Shown: positions 11,876 through 24,576, counted from the stretch's first letter. The stretch: DNA of 64,000 nucleotides from Nymphaea colorata (GCF_008831285.2 NW_022204507.1:3156452-3220451); one strand, 5' to 3'. The notes: generated by a model from the letters alone, not told the origin. Numbers and translations: made by a program.

Positions 11876-12998
11876 CTAGAATTGCAACATTTTCATGAGA
11901 CCACCAAGTATCCTTGACACCGTACCAATGCCCAAAAAGGACTGCGGTATTAAAGCTGATGAATATTTGTGAAAAAAGTCTCACATATAAGCAGTTTGGT
12001 TATATGTGCACAAAGGCTGATTCGAGATGTTCAGCATGATAAGAACAGCCTAGTGATTGGAAAACATAAATCAAGATTTAACTTAGTACTATGACTAGAC
12101 ACCAACTCCTACTGATGCAATGCATGTTTTCTCACCTAGGATATTGATGATACCACTGCGTCCTTTTGTGTGTGTATACAAATAGTGCATTATTTTCGAA
12201 AAAATGCAAAAAAAAGCGAGAAAATGAAATGCCTTTTAAAAATTAAAAATATATTTAAAAAACGAAAAATGAAAAACGAAAAAAATTCAACTCATTTCAC
12301 TTATATAAATTAAATTGGTGAAATAAAATGTATATGCACATAAAGAATCACATATCAAAAGTCTGAATTAACATTTGAAGAGCTTTGATCATTGCCTATC
12401 ATATGAAGGAAGCTAGAAAAGAAAAGAAAACGACAAAGACAAGAAGCTTTTTGGTTTCTTTCTGCTGTTTATTTAGACAATGACCAATAGAAAACAAAAA
12501 AAAAGTCTTCTATTTGATGAAAAAGGTTACCCATTAAATGTTTACACATGTTTATTTACTGTGCAAAATGTGGACTAATTCATATTTCAGATCAAACAAA
12601 TGCCCCCAATGCAAAAAACGGTGTATAAAAAATCCCACTCATGTATAAATGGATAATGTAGATGGTTGCCGTATAAATTGGTTGGAAAGGCAGTCGTAGA
12701 GAGTATACCTTTCCTTATCTTGGAAAGCTACCTTTATGAACTGTCGGAGATGGATTGCATAGGGAATCATCAGTTCGGCTTTTGGTTCTTAAAAGTCGAA
12801 AAGCGTGCAATATTTCTTACAATGCTTCAAAATTATGCATTCCTAAATATGACAAAAGAAAACGGCAAGAAAAATCACAGAACAGAGATTGGGGTTCCGA
12901 AAAAAACTCTAGGGGCCGTTTGATGGCCTGGCAATATCCTGTAGCCATGGAGAAAAATTTCAAATATTCAAAATTTTTCTCATTCCGTCTAAGGTGGA
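11876..12998. other. Non-coding AT-rich stretch
   Basis: An A-rich zone lies at 12,190-12,300. No exon or repeat was identified with confidence. The start of a ggggccgtttgatggc motif at 12,912 resembles a MITE end, but no matching inverse was found. Confidence 0.4.
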
Positions 12999-13452
12999 AT
13001 GAAAATTATGACCGTTAAACACGTTTCCAGAATTTTTTTTTTCAAAAAATGTTTCCACCGCGAGAGGTGGAAACATTTTGCCGGTTTTATTTTTCTGCCC
13101 TTTAGGGCACCCACGCATCGCCTCCCTTTCCCTCCTGCCGCAGGCCCGCAGCTGCCTCTGTCGCCTCCGTTCTGCCTGCTGGTCGTCGTCTTTCTCGCCC
13201 TCTCACTCTCCTGTTCCCCTCTTTGTCTCTCTCACCCTCTCACTCTCCTGATCCCGTCCTCGTCTCTCTCGCCCTTGCTGAAGAAGAAGCCGTCTCTTCA
13301 TCTGTCGTTTGTGCAGCGGCTTCTGCGTTCGGAAACACTGATTTTGGCTCGCCGTGTTATCGTACCGCAAGAATCTGTCTCTTCCTCTCCGCAGCAACAA
13401 ATTTGGGCTCAATTGTTACTCTATGAGCAGATCTGCAAGGCTTTCGTTGAAA
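12999..13452 (+). other. CT-rich, GC-elevated tract resembling a promoter and 5' leader exon
   Basis: Base composition shifts abruptly to C/T-rich (tctctcgccc, ctctcactctcctg), as in many plant 5' leaders, and a good donor (gaaag|gttagtg) follows at 13,453. A 159-residue frame (12,999-13,478) crosses it but is rich in Pro, Ser and Leu with no domain, so I do not call it protein coding. If real, the downstream partner could be the candidate exons at 16,571-18,432; this is inference. Confidence 0.3.
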
Positions 13453-14005
13453 GGTTAGTGTTTGAACATGAATGGTGAATAGTATTTAGTTTTTTTTCGT
13501 TTCTCGCTGAATTTTTGGAAATCCCTCTTTCTATTTTGGCATCTATTGTGAAAGAATTTTTTTTTTCTTGGAGGCTTCCATATAGAAAGTCCAGTCTGTT
13601 TCTCTATCCCCCTTTTCTTTTGTGAGGGTTTCTTGTCGCAGAGATTGATTTCGTTAAGTTTGTACATTTATTAGTTCACTGGTTTCTTTGCAAATGCATT
13701 AACTTCTTAACTCGTGCTTATCAATTAGCTCGACAATTGAATGTTCCTGTCTTTTTCTTTGAAAAAGCTTGGAGCTGGAACAGACTCATCAAGCTCTGCC
13801 TTTCTTCTGTCGTGTGGATGGAATCTCTCATTTCTGAAGAGAAAGCCATTCTTTTTGATGTTGGTGTTGTTCCAAACAAAAGATTTTACTGTTTTCTTGT
13901 TTACTGAATAAGAAAATGTTTTAGATACATACCAGACAGTGAATACAAAAGAAAACCACAAGTATACTTATGAACTCATTCCAGTGTTTATAGGTAAACA
14001 CTTAC

Positions 14006-14355
14006 AGAGGATACAACGATTGGATCTGAACATCTGCTGGAAACAGCTTGCACTCTTCAGAAAATATCTGTGTTTGTTTTTCAGCAATAGAATCTAAGAG
14101 TTGAATATCTTTGGCAACTTGTTCATCAGCACTGGAGAGAAAATGCAGCTTAGATAGGATAAAATGACTTAAACTATTCATAATTGAACTAAGAGCTTTT
14201 CATGAGAAGTGGCTATTGCTAAGCTAGTCAAATTTTCACTTTAAGGTTCAGAATCATGTTAACCTCCATTCCGGGCTGTCAGCATAGCAGCTTGCCTCCA
14301 CAAGGTCTACAATAAGACGGAGTATATCAGAACGATCTTCATAGCTACCTCTGCC
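14006..14355 (-). CDS. AUG7: Augmin subunit 7 (AUG7/HAUS7-like), two exons only
   Basis: Exon 14,264-14,355 (acceptor cttacag, donor gttaac) encodes [20 protein letters not shown] and ends at SPEW. Exon 14,006-14,131 (acceptor ctccag, donor gtaagt) continues [19 protein letters not shown], then [19 protein letters not shown]. From memory of the family, this is the conserved middle of plant augmin subunit 7, part of the eight-subunit complex that recruits gamma-tubulin to existing microtubules in spindles and phragmoplasts. Both exons are open and correctly phased, unlike most other gene traces here. I could not find the N-terminal exons to the right or the downstream exons to the left, although a clean donor after the second exon implies there was one. 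It is either a fragment or a gene with very long introns. Confidence 0.75.
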
Positions 14356-14833
14356 CTGTAAGATAAGACTCAATCACTGAACAATCCCATAAGTGACATC
14401 TCTTTCATGGCATGCAACATAAAAGCTTCAATGCACTATCTTTTAAAATATAGTTCACAGTCATATCAATGTATGGTAAATAATACATGCACGTGCATAC
14501 ATCATAGGGTACTTATAACTTCCATCATCTTTGTCCAATGTCCATAACATAAATTCTCAAGAAAATTAAATTTGATTTGATGACACACTTTAGAGAAAGA
14601 GTCGAAAAAACGTCAGTCAAACTAATAAATTTTAGTTGTTCCCCAACTCAAATATCTAATGTTCGGATAAACCCAATCTTATTCACAATATAGACTAAAG
14701 CTTTCTATGTTCCTTTTTCCTTTCACCTAAACATCTGGAATGAGTGATACCTTGCAGACATCAATAATCATTTCTTAGTAAAAACAGAAGGCCTCTCTCT
14801 CCCTCTCTCTCTCTCTCTCTCACACACACATGC

Positions 14834-15135
14834 ATATTAGTAATGGGTGTCTTCGAGATTATTAGCATGAATTTGCTTTTCTGCTATGCTTCTAATTCTT
14901 ATAAGTTGGCTGTTACCATAAAGGGAAGGTGCATGTTTCCCAAGTACAGATCTCTCTCTCTCTCTCCGCATACATATTAGTAATGGGTAGTGCATGCTTC
15001 CCAAGTACAGATCTCTCCTGGTCTCTCTTTCTCTCCACACACAGATTAGTAATGGGTGTCTTCGAGATTACCAGCATGAAATTGATTTTCTGCTATGCTT
15101 CTAACTCTTTTAAGTTGGTTGCTGGTATGGGCCGT
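14834..15135. repeat. Tandem units with tattagtaatgggt and tctctc spacers
   Basis: The string attagtaatgggtgtcttcgagatta...gctatgcttctaa...aagttgg occurs at 14,836-14,911 and 15,044-15,121. A partial third unit between them (14,976-15,010) carries gcatgcttcccaagtacagatctctc, which also occurs at 14,930-14,955. CT microsatellites separate the units. No coding meaning. Confidence 0.75.
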
Positions 15136-15139
15136 AATA

Positions 15140-16570
15140 AAGGAAAGTGCACATTCACTTCATTCTGCATTTTCTTGTGTCTTTAACATTTGCATCAAAT
15201 AGTTTAGATTTTTGAACTCAGTGATTTGATTCGACTCGATTGGATTCAGGCTAGATGAAATGTAACGGTCTTGGAAGGATTCTTAGTTAAGGCATGATCA
15301 GCAAGTTCCAATGAAAGGCATCTGAGTGGGGGAACTCTCCTTAATTTATTGCAAACATGATCAACAAGTTGATTCCTACTTTTTTGTTTTATTGCAAGTT
15401 GATCGGCAAATCCCCTTCATAGAATGTTGCCACTGGGGAGTTCAGTTTGATTCAAGAAAGCTATAAGGCTTCATGAAACATCATGAAATGGGCTTATGCA
15501 TGGTATTTTTATCTGCACAATTCAGTTTATATTTTTGCTGTCTGAAAGGAGTGCTAAAAGCCTAAAACACATACCTGGTATCTTCTAGAATCAAAACGTT
15601 TCAAAGAGATGGTAGCCCATGGGCAAACACCAATGATTACTTTTAAAGGAAGACAACCCGAGGAAGATCTCAGACTGCTTTTCTGCATGCCATGCCAAAC
15701 ATTTGTGTATTTTGGAATTAGAGTGCCTTAATTATGCATGTTTCTTCTTAACCAGATGGCTGAAATGGATCTCCTCTTTTTGACATCCTTCGTTACTGTT
15801 GATGCATACTCAGAGTAGTTGTTAGTTTACATATTTTAATGATGTAGTGGACCTTTATTGCAAGTTGGAGACAAAACTGCATTACAATTTTTGATGCAGA
15901 CATTGAAAACAGCAAGTCAATTGCTTTCTTCCATTATTTTGAATATTATTCATTTAGTAATTGCAAAATTTAACAACTAAAACTTATGTATGTGCTAATA
16001 TCTTTGGAATTTTCTGTCGTCAATGTCATTAGTTACTGATTTCCAGTTCAGCACTTGCTATGCCCTTATGCTTGCCATTAGACACGTATGTATTTTCATT
16101 TTCAGTTCATCAGCTGTTATGACGTCTTGTTCGAAGATGAAGCCCCGACATAAGTATGACGTCTTGTTCGAAGGTGGTGCAAGGGGCATATTTGATTTTG
16201 TTGAGCTTCTTTTTGTTTTGGTGGATGCAAAGCTACATATGTACTTGCTACTGTGGATACTCTACACACGCACTTGGATTTGTATTTAACGTTGAAGCTC
16301 TTCTGAACACTTATGTAAATATTTTATCACTGATGGGAATATGTATGTGGTTTATCTACTGTTGTATACTTTATAGTGAAATTCTCATATATATCCAATG
16401 AGTATGGTTTGAGTATTTATGAATTGTGCGTAGATGTTGATTAAAGCATTTGATACTGTTTATATTTACAGTATCAAATGGAGTAGAATAGGTGCAGTGG
16501 AGTAGCTTTCATACAGGTATGGGCGATAATGATTCTGGTGGTTTTAGTTCTCATTTAGATTTCTTTGCAG
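15140..16570. other. Non-coding stretch
   Basis: Mixed-composition intergenic or intronic DNA. A short direct repeat (atgacgtcttgttcgaag) occurs at 16,118-16,135 and 16,156-16,173. No exon recognised. Confidence 0.4.
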
Positions 16571-16814
16571 AATGGATGAAAATACATCTAGACAGACTAC
16601 AGGGGAGCATGGCACCACATTCTCATCAAAGTCTTTGCAATCTCAATCGCAAAATCAAGCTGGTTTTGTTCAAGGGAGAACACAGCAAACTTATGCAATC
16701 AATGATGGCCTGCAGTCGTCTTCATCTTCTGTCTTTGGTAGTTCTTTTGTTCTAGATCCCCAAGAGGAGGTCGTTGAGAAGGACCTAAATGGAGAAACTG
16801 CTGATTTGTTGTGA
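16571..16814 (+). CDS. Candidate exon, Gln/Ser-rich, unassigned
   Basis: After a good acceptor (tttctttgcag) an ATG at 16,572 opens an 80-residue frame beginning MDENTSRQTTGEHGTTFSSK, with a Ser/Gln-rich centre and an acidic end (LDPQEEVVEKDLNGETADLL). Composition and codon use look like an intrinsically disordered N-terminus of a regulatory protein, but I do not recognise the family. The stop falls inside ttgttgtgaagtacaacaag, which resembles the end of the small transposon family at 10,134, so the exon may be cut by an insertion. An alternative donor inside the exon (tttg|gtagtt, 16,737) is possible. Confidence 0.4.
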
Positions 16815-16904
16815 AGTACAACAAGGTGAAGCGATGCACTAAGTTGGTGATGCAATGTGTAGCTAAGCGATGCATAGTGAAGCTTAAGTTTCATGGAAAT
16901 CATG

Positions 16905-17145
16905 TCATAAATTAAAAACAAGAGCAAAAAACCATTTTTTTTCTGGCACCAAAATAAGATATGAAGGATGGAACTGTTTTGCTATTTGTGAGAAAGTTTA
17001 ATTAGTTGTTATCGACAATTATACATAAAAGTTTGTAAAATATTTAATTCCTTATAAGTACTGCGGATGAAAAAAAACATTACTTTGGTTTATTTAAACA
17101 ACATACTCATGAGAGTACCGGTTTGGTCAAATGGTTATAAGTATG
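16905..17145 (+). repeat. Diverged direct repeat, copy 1
   Basis: About 240 bases, from atgtcataaattaaaaa through agttgttatcgacaat to tttatttaaacaacatact, match 18,856-19,115 with many substitutions. Both copies are preceded by ggtgaagcga/gtgaagcgag-type sequence, pointing to a shared transposon family. A (CA)n tract follows at 17,158-17,180. Confidence 0.65.
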
Positions 17146-17364
17146 TATCTATGTATACACACACACAGAGACACACACACAAATATGCTTTTGTAGCACG
17201 CGTCTCTTATTGAGTGTCTATTTGCTAGGTTGAAGAGCAACACACAAATATGCTTATCTATTTCTCAATGTTGTCTGATGTATCTATTTTCGTGGACTTG
17301 AATGTGAGCTTATGAATCTCTAACAATATGAAGCAACAGCATTCTTGGTCACTGTAATGACCAG

Positions 17365-17474
17365 CTCTTTGTCATGAACCTCATGGTTTAGAACTTTTGA
17401 CTTCAAATGATGACAAACTGCTAATTGATCTAACAACATCAGATCCACGGCTTCAATGTTTAGTTTCTGATGAG
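17365..17474 (+). CDS. Candidate internal exon, unassigned
   Basis: Acceptor ccag and donor gttaat bound a 110-base open block encoding ALCHEPHGLELLTSNDDKLL and IDLTTSDPRLQCLVSDE. It is open in one frame only and free of low complexity. No family recognised. It may belong to the same plus-strand gene as the exons at 16,571 and 18,360. Confidence 0.35.
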
Positions 17475-18359
17475 GTTAATTTCTCTTTACAGTTTCATTG
17501 TAGTGCTCATGAGTAGTTTTATTGCTTTTCAATATTATTCTTCGATTTATACTTCATGTTTCTAGTCTACTCAAAAAGTATATCACATGAGAGCATGGAC
17601 ATTATGTTCATACATTAAGCTTATTATCTCTTATTTTGGAGAGAAAATGTTATTTTCTTTTAGACAACCTCTGTCTTCACTTCTTACATTAGTTGCTTGA
17701 CTAGATTGGAATTGTTATACTCATTTAGCTCAGTGTGAATCCCTAAAACCGATGCATGGCCAAGCTCAGCCAAACAATCATGGGCACATAGAAACAAATG
17801 TATAGAACGTTAACTCAATATTGTAAAGTTGGTATGTTACTTCAGCGTGGATTTTTAGGATAGGATAAATCTTAAACTTACTATTGCTATAATTCAGTGT
17901 TTCAGGTTGATTAAAGACCATTGATTGTTGGTTTTTGCAAGGTATTTTTTGTTTCAACCTTCCTTGATAATATGCCAAAAACCATGGAAATTGTATATGG
18001 ACTTAAAGAAAAGGAAATCCATCCTTGACTATGCTTTTTATTCTCATTGCTAATGTATTTCAAAAAGTACTGGTGGAATCTATTTTAACAGCAGTGTGAC
18101 TTTAACTTGTACATATAAGAAACTTTGCTACTAAAATATCTATAAGATCCATAATGTTGGTAGATACATGTTCCTTTTTTCTTTTTTTGGTTCTTTCAAT
18201 AGCCTTTTAATATATTCAAACAATTTATAATAGTTAAGAGAACTATCAAACATGTTGTAGTTGTGGCAAGTCTTTAAAATACCTTTTTTTTGTCTTCATG
18301 TGACTGTTGCAATTTTATTGATGTCCATGAAGGGAATCTAAAATACATGAAGGGAGCCT

Positions 18360-18432
18360 ATGTCTACAACAAAATCAGCATTTATTGATATTGATGATTT
18401 TGACAAACTACTGAACCAGTTACAACTTGGAG
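18360..18432 (+). CDS. Candidate internal exon, unassigned
   Basis: The block reads MSTTKSAFIDIDDFDKLLNQ then LQLGG up to a donor (ggag|gtattt). The acidic, hydrophobically spaced IDIDDFDKLLNQLQL looks like a genuine amphipathic segment. No clear acceptor is fixed, so the start is arbitrary. Not recognised. Confidence 0.3.
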
Positions 18433-18855
18433 GTATTTGTATCAGTTTTTAAAATGTCCAATTGTTGATTGTTGTTTCATGTTCTCCATGAGCAAGGTGT
18501 TCTGTGTCACAGTCATAAATTAGTTGCTATCTTTTTGTTGCAGCTCTAGTTAGATATGTTGCCTTTTAAGATGTAGGAGGCAATGGGGCTTGTTAGAGTG
18601 TTTTTGAAGCCCCAAGGCAAAGGCCTAATTACGTCAAGTCTTTTATTCTCTACTCGAGGTAAGTGTCTTATGTTATTTTAGTATTGATTGGTTGCTTGCA
18701 TTTGAGTTATCGTCATAGACTTAGTACTATTACCATGGACTTTTTGTGGATGTCAAATGTTAAAGGGTTGTCCAATTTCATTTATGTGAAGCGAGAACTA
18801 GAAAAGCAACAAGTTGTGACGCATAAGGTTTACCATATAATGCCCACAAAGGTTA

Positions 18856-19115
18856 TGTCAAAAATTTAAAGAAAAGAAAAAGAAGCAAAAAACGTTATTA
18901 TCTCATGTCAAAATTAGAAATGAAGGATAAAACTGTCTGCTAGTTTGCGTGCTGACAGAAAATTAATTTAGTTGTTACCAACTATTTTCCATCAAAGCTT
19001 GTGAAATATTTAATAACTTGTAAGTATGGCAGATGAAAAAAAAGCAATACTTTCATTTATTTAAGCAACACACTTGCGAGGCACTTTTTCGTCGAACTGT
19101 TAGAAGTAAAATAAA
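18856..19115 (+). repeat. Diverged direct repeat, copy 2
   Basis: Second copy of the block at 16,905-17,145 (shared agttgttaccaacta, gtgaaatatttaat, tttatttaagcaacacact). Confidence 0.65.
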
Positions 19116-20940
19116 TTCATTAAACTTGACATGGTTTAATTTGACATACAAGCTTTGTTAAATCCAACATTAGTTAAATTCTACCATATTGTTGAGAGAA
19201 AAGTAAATTAAAACAGAAACATAGCTAACTTGTAGAAAAGATACAAGTGTTAATCATAAAACAGAGAGGGAGGGACACTTGAGCGATAAGATAAACATGC
19301 AGCTGAAGTGGGCAGGCTCTCTGTGTCTCCGATACTGGTTAGAGCAAGATATACGGTGGCAAAACTACCGTTGTAGGTCTATAGCGGTGAAGACTTGAAG
19401 CGATGTTAAACATCACTGGTATACATGGACTTAGCGGCGACGAAATCAGCACTGTAGGACACATATACCAGCCACTAAATCAGCAGTATAGATAAGGATG
19501 CGCAACTCTCATCGAGCAAGTTCTAGTTCCAATCAATCAAAGATATGTCTCGCGAGATCCATTCCTTACAAGTCATTGCACTTGGGGAAAATGCAGCCAC
19601 ATTTTTGTTTAAGGAGGAATGACATTGTTGGAAAGATGAAATCAACCCTGAAAAGTAACGTATTTTGCTGCTCTTGCCATTACATTTTCCCTCTATCAAA
19701 ATGTGAATATATATCAATAAATCATGACACCTTCAATCGAAGCACAACATTGCCAACAAAAAGAAAAGGAACTCAATTTCACCGTTCAGGATCTTCCCAG
19801 CTTTCATACAATGATCTACAAACTTATATTCTCCTTTTGGGTGGTTTTAATATCCACCTTCGGATTAGTTTTACATGTTTGCTCATTCTTTGGCCTACTT
19901 TTACATGTTGACTAATTCTTTTGTTTTATTTTTATCCAAGTAGCAGTCTTAAAATTAATTTTAGTTAAGAAAGGAAAAATGTCCTCAGTTTTGGTGTTCA
20001 TGAATGACTCTGATAACTATATCTTCTACATCCTTAATTTTTATCTTTGAGATGTCTCCACAAAAATCTTCACCTTATGGGCAGAATTCTATAATCAACC
20101 CTGCATGTTGCCACATCAAAAACCCTGAGATACATTTTTATATATATCAGCCATTGACATTTTTGAGACCATACTCTTCAACTTGGTTCAACATAATAGC
20201 TCATATTTATTGTCAGTTCAGAATACGTTTTACATATATATAGCTATTAGTGAGTTACATCTTTCTACTTAAACTTATCCCCACAATCTTGATCTAGATA
20301 ACCTTGAAGTTTGTACCGGAGCCATTAATTTGCAGTTTTTCCTTTTTAATTCTATTTTCTTGATAATATTTTCAATTTGATGGGATAATTTCATCATTTG
20401 GATGATTACTTTAATGCTTTTGATGAGATCAAGTGTTTGTTTGAAAAACAGAAGGAAAAGTTGGACATTTGGTGTTTTTCAAAAGGAGTTGCCTCTTATT
20501 TTTCTCATTTAATTTGTGGAGCAGTCTTTGTAAGCATTGAAAACATTATTGGTGTGGATTCTTAGATTTAAATACTTTGAGATCGCACATAGTGGCTGGG
20601 AAGACATATATACGTTACTTTTTTTATGGTCTAATTTTAAAAAAAAAAGCCAAGTGCTAAACTGTTTTTAAATCCAATGTACGGCTTCTACTGGACTTTT
20701 TGTAAGTGAGATAGATCTGTATGATTGATGTATACACATGCAGCTACATTCTATAATGCAATTGTTACATTATGAAGAATTTTTTGATGGAGAAGCAGGA
20801 TCTGTAACGTAAGCCGCAGCTGCATGTATAAGGGATTTTGAACAAATCGTCTTTACTTTACTCTACGCAACTAAAGTCTTCCCTGATTAAGTCTTGCATT
20901 TAATTTTTATAAAGAACGGGTCAACCTGACCTCTACTGAA
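19116..20940. other. Non-coding stretch
   Basis: A 137-residue plus-strand frame at 19,498-19,911 and overlapping minus frames are unrecognised and have no splice or start support. Nothing else is seen. Confidence 0.4.
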
Positions 20941-20954
20941 ACCCAAAAGATTGC

Positions 20955-21240
20955 ATGTTAATAATTGAAAAAAATAAAAGGGCCTTCACTGGAATTGTGT
21001 ACAAAACAACGGGTCAATGTCAAATTTCCCAATACAGGTATAAGTGGCTCTTTGTCAACTTATTTTCCATTTCCTTCTTTCATTTTATCTTTCCTCAGTC
21101 TCTTGAATCTTGCTTGTCCCCTTCTATTTTTGAGGATTTTACGTTGAGCAGCTGGAAGCATCTACTGTCACCAGCCATCTGTCGCGATCAGTGAGCAGAC
21201 CAGAGCTTGAGCAGCAGCAGTAAAAACCCAACAACGACAG
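20955..21240 (+). other. Leader-exon-like tract
   Basis: The tract ending gcagcagcagtaaaaacccaacaacgacag|gtataa has a clean donor and the composition of a 5' untranslated exon. Frames at 20,955-21,194 are not recognised. A downstream coding exon was not found before the repeat block begins at 21,786. Confidence 0.25.
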
Positions 21241-21785
21241 GTATAAATTTTTCTTTCTCTCTCTTCCTCAAGTTTCTTCTTCATTTCTTGCTCTGAGGGT
21301 GTCCTTAGGCGAAATCCGGCACGTCATTTTTTTATTCCTTTTTCGATCACTTTTCCTCTTTCTTGTTTTCTTGCTGATCTGGCAGATGCCCGGATCAGTT
21401 CTTTTTTTCTTTTTTCTTTTGTCGCTCATACTACACCCTGCTGGAGTTCATTATTAACTGACCCCACCTGATGACAAAGAAGTAGCAGATTTGGCTGAAG
21501 AAGAGATTCTACAGTCTGGGGTTATCTTCTTCCTTAGTGAAACGGAGTCCACCTGGGGATAGTAACAATGAACTTTTTTTTATTCATTTATGCCTTTTTC
21601 TGTTGTTCTGGAGCACAAAGACTCTATGTGGCACAGGAATTGCACCTCTGGTCCTAAAATATCACATACCATGCACTATATATGAATGAATGATGGCTTC
21701 AATGAATTTTTTTATTTCAACATCTGTTCAGGAAGGCACCAAGCCACAAAAATGCACTTGAGTGCTCAAAATCTAACTTATGCGC

Positions 21786-23893
21786 TGAATGAAGGTTTCA
21801 GATCGCTTGCTGGAACGAGGGTTTCATGAACCTGAAAGCCCTCGCTCCAGCACCACCCTTTGCTGAGCGAGGGTTTCTGATTAATCTGAAACCCCTTGCT
21901 GTGTGAGGTTTTCAGAGTGATTTGAAACCGTTTGCTTTGCTGAGCAAGGGTTTCATCCCTCACTTGCTGCAAACGAGGGTGTTTTGAAACCCTCGCTTGT
22001 TGGAGCAAGATTTTGAAGAAAGAAACCCTTGCTCCAGCGAATCAGGGTTTTAGATTCCAAAGCTCCAGTGAACGAGGGTTTCATTTCTCACTCGCTGCGA
22101 GCGAAGGTGTTATGAAACCACGTTTGTTGGAGCAAGGGTTTTGATGAAACCCTCGCTCCAATGAGTGACCCTTGACTTATAGTTAGAGAGAGGGAGAGAG
22201 AGAGAGAGGCGTACCTTGACAGGCTTTGCAGCAGCAAATGAGAAGGGCAATGGTGGTATTGGGCATTTGGATGAGACACTTTTCATTTGGATGAAGCAAT
22301 GAAGAAGAAAGAGAAGAGAGAGAACCACAGGATGGCATAAAACGTGAAATGGAAAAAACAAAATAACTATTACTTTTGCTTGAGGCGAGTCGAGCTTAAA
22401 ACATTCGAGTTCAATGAATTCGAACTCGGCTCGACTAAAAAAAGAGTTGAAAAATGAGCTCTAGTTTGGCTCATTTATTAAAATAGTTGGCCCAAAGTCG
22501 ATTTTGAGTCAAGGTTTAACGAGCCGTGCTCAGCTTGTTGTTCACCCTCTATGAACCGTGTTTGGTAATGCAAAGCTTGCATCCTCGCCCTCTCTCTCTC
22601 TCTCTCGGCCCTGACCATGGCAGTGTCTTTTTTTTTTTCGATCTTCTCGTCATCATAAGCAAAGGGCATCTTCTATGGCTGAGCTCTCTCTTTTCAGTGG
22701 TGGTGGCTGCTTTTTTTTTTTTTTTTTTTACTGATCTCCTCTTCATCATCACAAACGAAGGGCATCTTTTGTGGGTGAGTTCTCTCTTTTCAAGTGTCTG
22801 CAGATATACTCGGAGATGGTTAGGCAAGTCATCTCCCACCCTTTCCCCCTCTCCCTCCCTCCTTCCCTCTATCCCTCTCCCTCTCCCTCCCTCTATCCCT
22901 CTCCCTCCCTCTATCCCTCACCCTCCCTCCCTCTCCTTCTCTATCTCTCTGTCTGAAATCATCAACAATGGCGATGGTTTGTATTTCTCTTTCTTGAAAT
23001 CCTCAGGCTCATCAAAAGTGTTGAAGTTCCCTGCACTTAGGATTGTTAAAGATAGTGTCTAAAGAGGGCTTGGAGCTCTCATCAACATCGACTGAGCTTC
23101 AACATCTTCTCTTTCTCTCTCTCTTTCTCTCTATCAAAAAGCTATTTCTGAAACCATTGCATTGTCAACAGTTTATTTTCGTAGTGTTCTTTGGTGGAGA
23201 GAAAGGGCCATGGACAGCCGATAGTTTCAATTGCTTTTTGAAAGATTTTGAGAATCATATCTTCTAGTTGGTTTTAGGTGGGGAGAAAGGGCCATTGCAG
23301 GAGATAGATCGATAATGTGAGATCCGCGCAAGTGATCGGACGGGGGTGGCTTGATTTCTAATCCATGTTTTTAACTCCATGCAGATTTGAAATTTGTGGA
23401 TTAGAGATCCATGATTTGTTTTGTCATGGATCTTCTGAGTAGATCCAACCTTAGCCGAATCTCATCTCAATCATCATTTCAGGCTGAGAGCTATGAAACA
23501 AGTCCGCGGTAGTTCAAAACTATCCAAGATCACCTACTCGATTGACAGGCATAGCTTTAGTAGATGCTTTATCTGCCTGAAGTCGTGTGGGCCAGAAATT
23601 ATTTAACGAATAGGAAACAAGACCTTCCGACCCAACAGACCAATGAGACTATCCAATCCGACGGGCTTTGCGGGGTGCTCATGCTGGATGCCTGACTTAA
23701 CTAGAGCTCGACTCGAGCAGTAGCTCATGTAGGAAAGTTCGACACCTCTTGTGCTTGACTCCGACTCAGAAGTTCTCGCGAAGAGAAGAAAATGCTGCCC
23801 TCTGTCTTTGACCGCTTTGTGAAACAGAAATCCCCTCTAATGCGGCCCGGGCCTTGCATGAAGACTTGACTTGAATCTATGTCTTCAAAGCCC
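21786..23893 (-). repeat. Block C, copy 2 (inverted)
   Basis: Reverse complement of 3,139-5,178. It keeps the hairpin array (21,786-22,165), the tgttcaccc end (22,545-22,553), the doubled roughly 66-base unit (22,640-22,810) and an expanded (CTCC/CTCCCTCTATCC)n tract (22,835-22,945). The TIR element is cut on its far side here, because homology stops at 21,786. A 178-residue plus frame (22,526-23,062) is CT-driven low complexity. Block A' follows at 23,893 without a gap. Confidence 0.85.
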
Positions 23894-24576
23894 TGTTTGA
23901 CTCGGAGACTTTTGCAACCCCGAATGAGTTACAATACCAAGCATCGATCACCTTCCTGAGTCAAAGTTCGCCCATCAGCTCTATTTTGGCTATAGTTATG
24001 TGATTTCAAATTAGAGCATAAATTTTAAACCTGTTGCAGTTGGATGCTTTGTAGTTAGGCCCTTCCATGCACATTCCTTTCCCTGTTAATGGTACATCAT
24101 TGAAATTCGGTGATTCGAGCCAAATTCCTAACAGACGTCACGAGAGAAGGTGAATTGGTTAAGTAATACTTGATATTATGTCTAAGTAGACTACTATAAG
24201 AGAATATTATGCACTTGGAACACAGAACATTTTTAGAACATGTGTTTCAAGAATGCTATGCTTTTGTTTTGGAAATATGATCTAATTACTTACTTCTAGC
24301 ATTTGATTGCTTAATTTAGGAACAATAACCATAACTGGATCATTCTTCTCAAAATAAGAACATAACATGTATTTTAAGAAAATGTATTCGAAGACCACAA
24401 AATTTTTCTTACCAAATGCCTAATGATATTGGAGTTTGAATTAAAATTGAAGTTTGGGTAGCGAATGATTGACAGATTATCAATTGACATACGCTTCATA
24501 TGTGATTGGAATCGATAAATGGCACGTGCATGGCATCTCATGGTTGTCACAATAAATAGATAGTCATAAAAGAAAT
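23893..24576 (-). repeat. Block A, left inverted copy
   Basis: Matches the reverse complement of 36,408-37,087 over about 680 bases with moderate divergence. An open frame of about 60 codons (24,374-24,598 minus; HMKRMSIDNLSIIRYPNFNF) is kept in both copies and stops at the same codon (TAA here, TGA there). Function unknown. Confidence 0.85.

Noticed and set aside
12912-13140. ggggccgtttgatggc as the start of a MITE
   Set aside because: No matching inverted end or target duplication found.
12999-13478. 159-codon frame in CT-rich DNA
   Set aside because: Low-complexity Pro/Ser/Leu content, no homology; better explained as a leader or promoter tract.
22526-23062. 178-codon plus-strand frame
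   Set aside because: Built from CT and CTCC microsatellites inside block C; the matching region at 4,054-4,265 is not open in the same way.
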